NCBI GenBank assembly: GCA_001802655.1
Contig: MGZO01000052.1
Coordinates: 10,208 to 20,873 of the forward strand
From: Hydrogenophilales bacterium RIFOXYD1_FULL_62_11
GTDB lineage: Bacteria; Pseudomonadota; Gammaproteobacteria; Burkholderiales; Thiobacillaceae
Direction of reading: 5' to 3'
DNA length: 10,666 bases
The notes beneath the pieces are model-generated. The model saw only the letters and a list, made by a program, of their open reading frames with translations, was not told the origin of the DNA and ran no database searches. Both the position numbers and the translations under genes were made by a program. Below are positions 8,513 through 10,666 of this stretch, piece after piece; position 1 is the first letter of the stretch; each line of letters opens with the position of its first letter.

Positions 8513-9177
8513 GCCCCGCCCTGATTCGCCTGCTGCATCTGGTGAGCCCGACCCTGCCGGTGGGCGCCTATAGTTATTCGCAGGGTCTGGAATGGGCGGT
8601 GGAAACCGGCACGATCAAAAACGAAGCCGGCGCACTCAACTGGATCAGCGATTGCCTGCAATTCGGCCTGGCGCGGTTCGAAGCCGTCTACCTGGCACAC
8701 ATGCTGGCCGCCTGGGAGCACAGTGACATGACAAGGCTGGCCGAACTCGACGCCGAATTCATCGCCAGCCGCGAAAGCGCGGAACTACGCGCAGAAACCC
8801 TGCAAATGGGCTATTCGCTGGCGCGCCTGCTGACCGATCTGGGCAGTTTTACCGCGCCCACCAGGGCCGGCTTCAGCCAGCCGAGTTTTCCGCTGGCCTG
8901 GAGCTGCGCCGCTGCGGCCTGGTCGATTCCCGTCCGCGATGCCATCGGTGGCTACCTGTGGGCGTGGGCCGAGAACCAGGTCATGGCCGCCGTCAAAGCC
9001 GTCCCGCTCGGGCAGACCGCGGGCCAGCGCATGCTGCTGGCGCTGGGCGAACGCATTCCACAATTTGCCGAGGCGGCGGCTGCCTGCCCGCTCGACGCTA
9101 CCGCCAATTTCCTGCCGGCGTTCGCCATCGCCTGCAGCCGTCACGAAACCCAATACACGAGACTGTTCCGCTCATGA
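8509..9177 (+). CDS. ureF: Urease accessory protein UreF
   Basis: This is a 222-aa all-helical accessory protein that bridges UreD and UreG in the urease maturation complex and is thought to control GTP use by UreG. The N-terminal LVSPTLPVGAYSYSQGLEWA (residues 11-30) is the family hallmark. Later segments such as SFPLAWSCAAAAW and the PLGQTAGQRMLLALG region near residues 165-179 also fit. Length is normal. The ATG at 8509 overlaps the ureE stop and the stop at 9175-9177 overlaps the ureG ATG at 9174, which implies translational coupling and balanced production of the maturation proteins. Confidence 0.95.
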   Translation: MSPALIRLLHLVSPTLPVGAYSYSQGLEWAVETGTIKNEAGALNWISDCLQFGLARFEAVYLAHMLAAWEHSDMTRLAELDAEFIASRESAELRAETLQMGYSLARLLTDLGSFTAPTRAGFSQPSFPLAWSCAAAAWSIPVRDAIGGYLWAWAENQVMAAVKAVPLGQTAGQRMLLALGERIPQFAEAAAACPLDATANFLPAFAIACSRHETQYTRLFRS

Positions 9178-9794
9178 CCCATCGTTCCCAGCCCCTGCGC
9201 GTCGGCATCGGCGGCCCCGTCGGCTCCGGCAAGACCGCGCTGACGCTCGCCCTGTGCCAGTCGCTGCGCGCGCGCTACAACCTCGCCGTCGTCACCAACG
9301 ACATCTACACCGAAGAAGACGCGCAGTTCCTGGTGCGCAACGAAGCGCTGGCCGCCGACCGCATCATCGGCGTCGAAACCGGCGGCTGCCCCCATACCGC
9401 CATCCGCGAAGACGCCAGCATCAACCTCGAAGCTGTCGACCGCCTCAATACACGTTTCCCAGGCCTCGACGTGATCTTCGTCGAAAGCGGCGGCGACAAC
9501 CTTGCCGCTACCTTCAGCCCCGAACTGTCCGACCTCACGATCTACGTCATCGACGTCGCCGCCGGCGAAAAAATCCCGCGCAAAGGCGGCCCCGGCATCA
9601 CCAAATCCGACCTGCTCGTGATCAACAAGATCGACCTCGCCCCCATGGTCGGCGCTTCGCTGGAAGTGATGGATCAGGACACCCGCCGCATGCGCGGCGA
9701 ACGCCCGTTCGTTTTTTCCAACCTCAAAACCGGGCAGGGGCTGGCGGACATCATTGCCTTCATCGAGCGCGAGGGGATGCTCCAGGCGGCTTGA
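9174..9794 (+). CDS. ureG: Urease accessory GTPase UreG
   Basis: This is a 206-aa SIMIBI-class GTPase that uses GTP hydrolysis to drive nickel insertion into urease. The P-loop GGPVGSGKT is at residues 13-21 and the TNDIYTEED motif at 41-49. The nickel-binding CPH is at 72-74 in ETGGCPHTAIRED, ESGGDNL at 104-110 and the guanine-specificity NKID at 151-154. All key residues are present. I chose ATG 9174, which overlaps the ureF stop as ATGA, because the conserved PLRVGIGGPVGSGKTAL block begins a few residues in; the open frame upstream of it lies inside ureF. It is the last urease gene and 22 nt separate its stop from the end of a convergent gene. Confidence 0.97.
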   Translation: MTHRSQPLRVGIGGPVGSGKTALTLALCQSLRARYNLAVVTNDIYTEEDAQFLVRNEALAADRIIGVETGGCPHTAIREDASINLEAVDRLNTRFPGLDVIFVESGGDNLAATFSPELSDLTIYVIDVAAGEKIPRKGGPGITKSDLLVINKIDLAPMVGASLEVMDQDTRRMRGERPFVFSNLKTGQGLADIIAFIEREGMLQAA

Positions 9795-9816
9795 TGCGTG
9801 GGCAGCAGCAGGCGGT

Positions 9817-10299
9817 TTAGTGTCGTGAAGTCGCTGCGGCCTGATGTTGGCCGCGGACGCCACCCAGCGCCGGATATCCACCGGGGTCAGCATCCGCCCC
9901 CTTGCGGAGGATTTCCAGGCGGGCTTTCATGGCCATGATCTCTGCCTGCTGGCTGGCGATGATTTCCTCGGCCAGCTGCCGCGCCAGCGGGTCCTGGCCG
10001 TGGATCAAGGCCAGGCGCGCCATGTCGACCGCGCCCTGATGATGTGGAATCATCATGGCGAGGAAATCCACATCGGCGTTGCCGGAGTAGCCGGGGCCAT
10101 GCATGTCGTCCATCATCTTCAGCATGTCCCGATCCATTTCGCGGATGAAGCGCTGGAACGTCTCCGGATAGCGAGCCGCTTCATGCGCCTGGGCGGTCAC
10201 GCCGTGATGGGCGTGCGTGTGGTCCATCGGACCGTTTTCGGCCAGACCACTCGTCGGCAGCGCCAAAGCGAGCGTCGCGATATATGCAAGGCGTCGCAT
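9817..10299 (-). CDS. Secreted DUF305 (ferritin-like fold) protein
   Basis: This is a 160-aa exported protein of the DUF305 family. A signal peptide covers residues 1-20 (MRRLAYIATLALALPTSGLA). After it comes a His/Met-rich stretch (MDHTHAHHG at 25-33), then helices containing REMDRDMLKMMDDMHG (53-68) and the family signature FLAMMIPHHQGAVDMA (79-94). The C-terminus has a further helix rich in Met and Glu. DUF305 proteins are periplasmic or extracytoplasmic and often occur with copper-handling genes; a metal-related role is inference from the family and the His/Met content. The ATG at 10297-10299 on the minus strand has a GAGGGGGG ribosome-binding site. The gene begins 9 nt after the stop of an upstream minus-strand gene, suggesting an operon, and ends 22 nt from ureG, convergent with it. 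Confidence 0.88.
   Translation of the reverse strand: MRRLAYIATLALALPTSGLAENGPMDHTHAHHGVTAQAHEAARYPETFQRFIREMDRDMLKMMDDMHGPGYSGNADVDFLAMMIPHHQGAVDMARLALIHGQDPLARQLAEEIIASQQAEIMAMKARLEILRKGADADPGGYPALGGVRGQHQAAATSRH
9836..9854. terminator. GC-rich hairpin just past ureG (weak terminator candidate)
   Basis: GCGGCC (9836-9841) and GGCCGC (9849-9854) form a perfect 6-bp stem with a 7-nt loop. It lies inside the 3' end of the convergent DUF305 gene, 41 nt after the ureG stop. No T run follows on either strand, so it is not a convincing intrinsic terminator; it could slow polymerase or merely be chance in GC-rich DNA. Confidence 0.2.
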
Positions 10300-10308
10300 A
10301 ACCCCCCC

Positions 10309-10666
10309 TCAACCGGCCTGGCTGCGCGCGCCGGGGCGCACGTAGACCAGGTTGATGCTCTTCTTGTTGCGCAGCTTGCCGGACGGCAGCTCGAGATTGC
10401 CGATCGGAATCTGCGCGATGAAGCCAGGCTTGAACGGATCGCTGACGTCGAACACGCTGCACGCGGTCTGGCCTTCGGCCGGCGTGCCGGGCAGTTCGTC
10501 CTGCTCGTGGGCGACGTAGAGGCGCGTGCCTTCGGGGTTGGTCCACAGGCCATGGGATTCGCGGCCGTGGGTGAAGAAGCTGCCCACCACCTGCCGGCTG
10601 CCCGCGGGTGCGCTGCGGTCGATGATGGCGATCTGGCTCGAGGCGACGCCGCCGGGGCCGCCGTCG
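10309..10666 (-). CDS. Beta-propeller-like protein, C-terminal end (partial)
   Basis: This is the last 118 codons of a larger minus-strand gene that enters from the right edge; its start is not visible. The peptide contains blade-like repeats of the YVTN/YncE type: IAIIDRS (near the beginning of the visible part), SHGLWTNPEGTRLYVAHEQD, and VFDVSDPFKPGFIAQIPIG, each with the sequence-strand-turn look of a propeller blade. It ends with VYVRPG and a short tail. Such proteins are typically periplasmic and sit with cytochromes, copper proteins or dehydrogenases. The stop at 10309-10311 lies 9 nt before the DUF305 start, so the two are probably co-transcribed. Specific function cannot be told from this fragment. 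Confidence 0.65.
   Translation of the reverse strand, partial: DGGPGGVASSQIAIIDRSAPAGSRQVVGSFFTHGRESHGLWTNPEGTRLYVAHEQDELPGTPAEGQTACSVFDVSDPFKPGFIAQIPIGNLELPSGKLRNKKSINLVYVRPGARSQAG

Noticed and set aside
8958..9173. Upstream in-frame extension of ureG inside ureF
   Set aside because: The UreG family start lies at 9174, where ATGA overlaps the ureF stop; the upstream residues are a shadow of ureF.
9795..9816. Intrinsic terminator between ureG and the convergent gene
   Set aside because: The 22-nt gap has no stem followed by a T run; only the weak GC hairpin at 9836-9854 was found, and it lacks a T tract.

Overview
This window is a nitrogen-scavenging locus from a proteobacterium, most likely a betaproteobacterium. 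That placement rests on the high GC content, the ureDAB-(J)-CEFG gene order, the three-subunit urease (separate UreA and UreB) and the FmdA/FmdB pair known from Methylophilus. I cannot name the genus. The + strand from 1 to 9794 is packed almost end to end with genes for importing and hydrolysing urea and simple amides.

Layout: 1-199 is the 3' end of urtB, a urea ABC transporter permease. It is followed by urtC (213-1382, second permease), urtD (1404-2147) and urtE (2160-2849), the two ATPases. urtA, the periplasmic urea-binding protein, would be expected upstream, outside the window. Next come fmdA (2885-4114, formamidase, GTG start) and fmdB (4125-4466, small zinc-ribbon protein). Gaps are 35 nt or less, so urtBCDE-fmdAB looks like one operon. 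The only sizeable intergenic gap on this strand (4467-4544, 78 nt) holds a 44-bp dyad and weak promoter-like elements. It probably separates the transporter/formamidase unit from the urease unit.

The urease unit runs ureD (4545-5405), ureA (5416-5718), ureB (5728-6033), a 72-aa HupE/UreJ-like mini-protein (6051-6269), ureC (6291-7997), ureE (8000-8512), ureF (8509-9177) and ureG (9174-9794). ureE/ureF and ureF/ureG overlap through their start and stop codons. All UreC nickel ligands, the carbamylated lysine and the UreG P-loop and CPH motif are present, so the enzyme should be functional.

On the - strand and convergent with ureG lie a secreted DUF305 protein (9817-10299) and, upstream of it, the C-terminal end of a beta-propeller-like protein that leaves the window (10309-10666). 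These look like an unrelated periplasmic, possibly metal-related, pair.

Working together, Urt imports urea (and possibly short amides) by ATP hydrolysis, FmdA releases ammonia and formate from formamide, and urease with its UreDEFG nickel-insertion machinery releases ammonia and carbonate from urea. I found no wholly new system. The items most worth checking are the truncated UreJ-like protein in the ureJ slot, the dyad upstream of ureD, and the DUF305/propeller pair. No RNA genes, insertion sequences, CRISPR arrays or gene-free stretches over 300 bases were seen.
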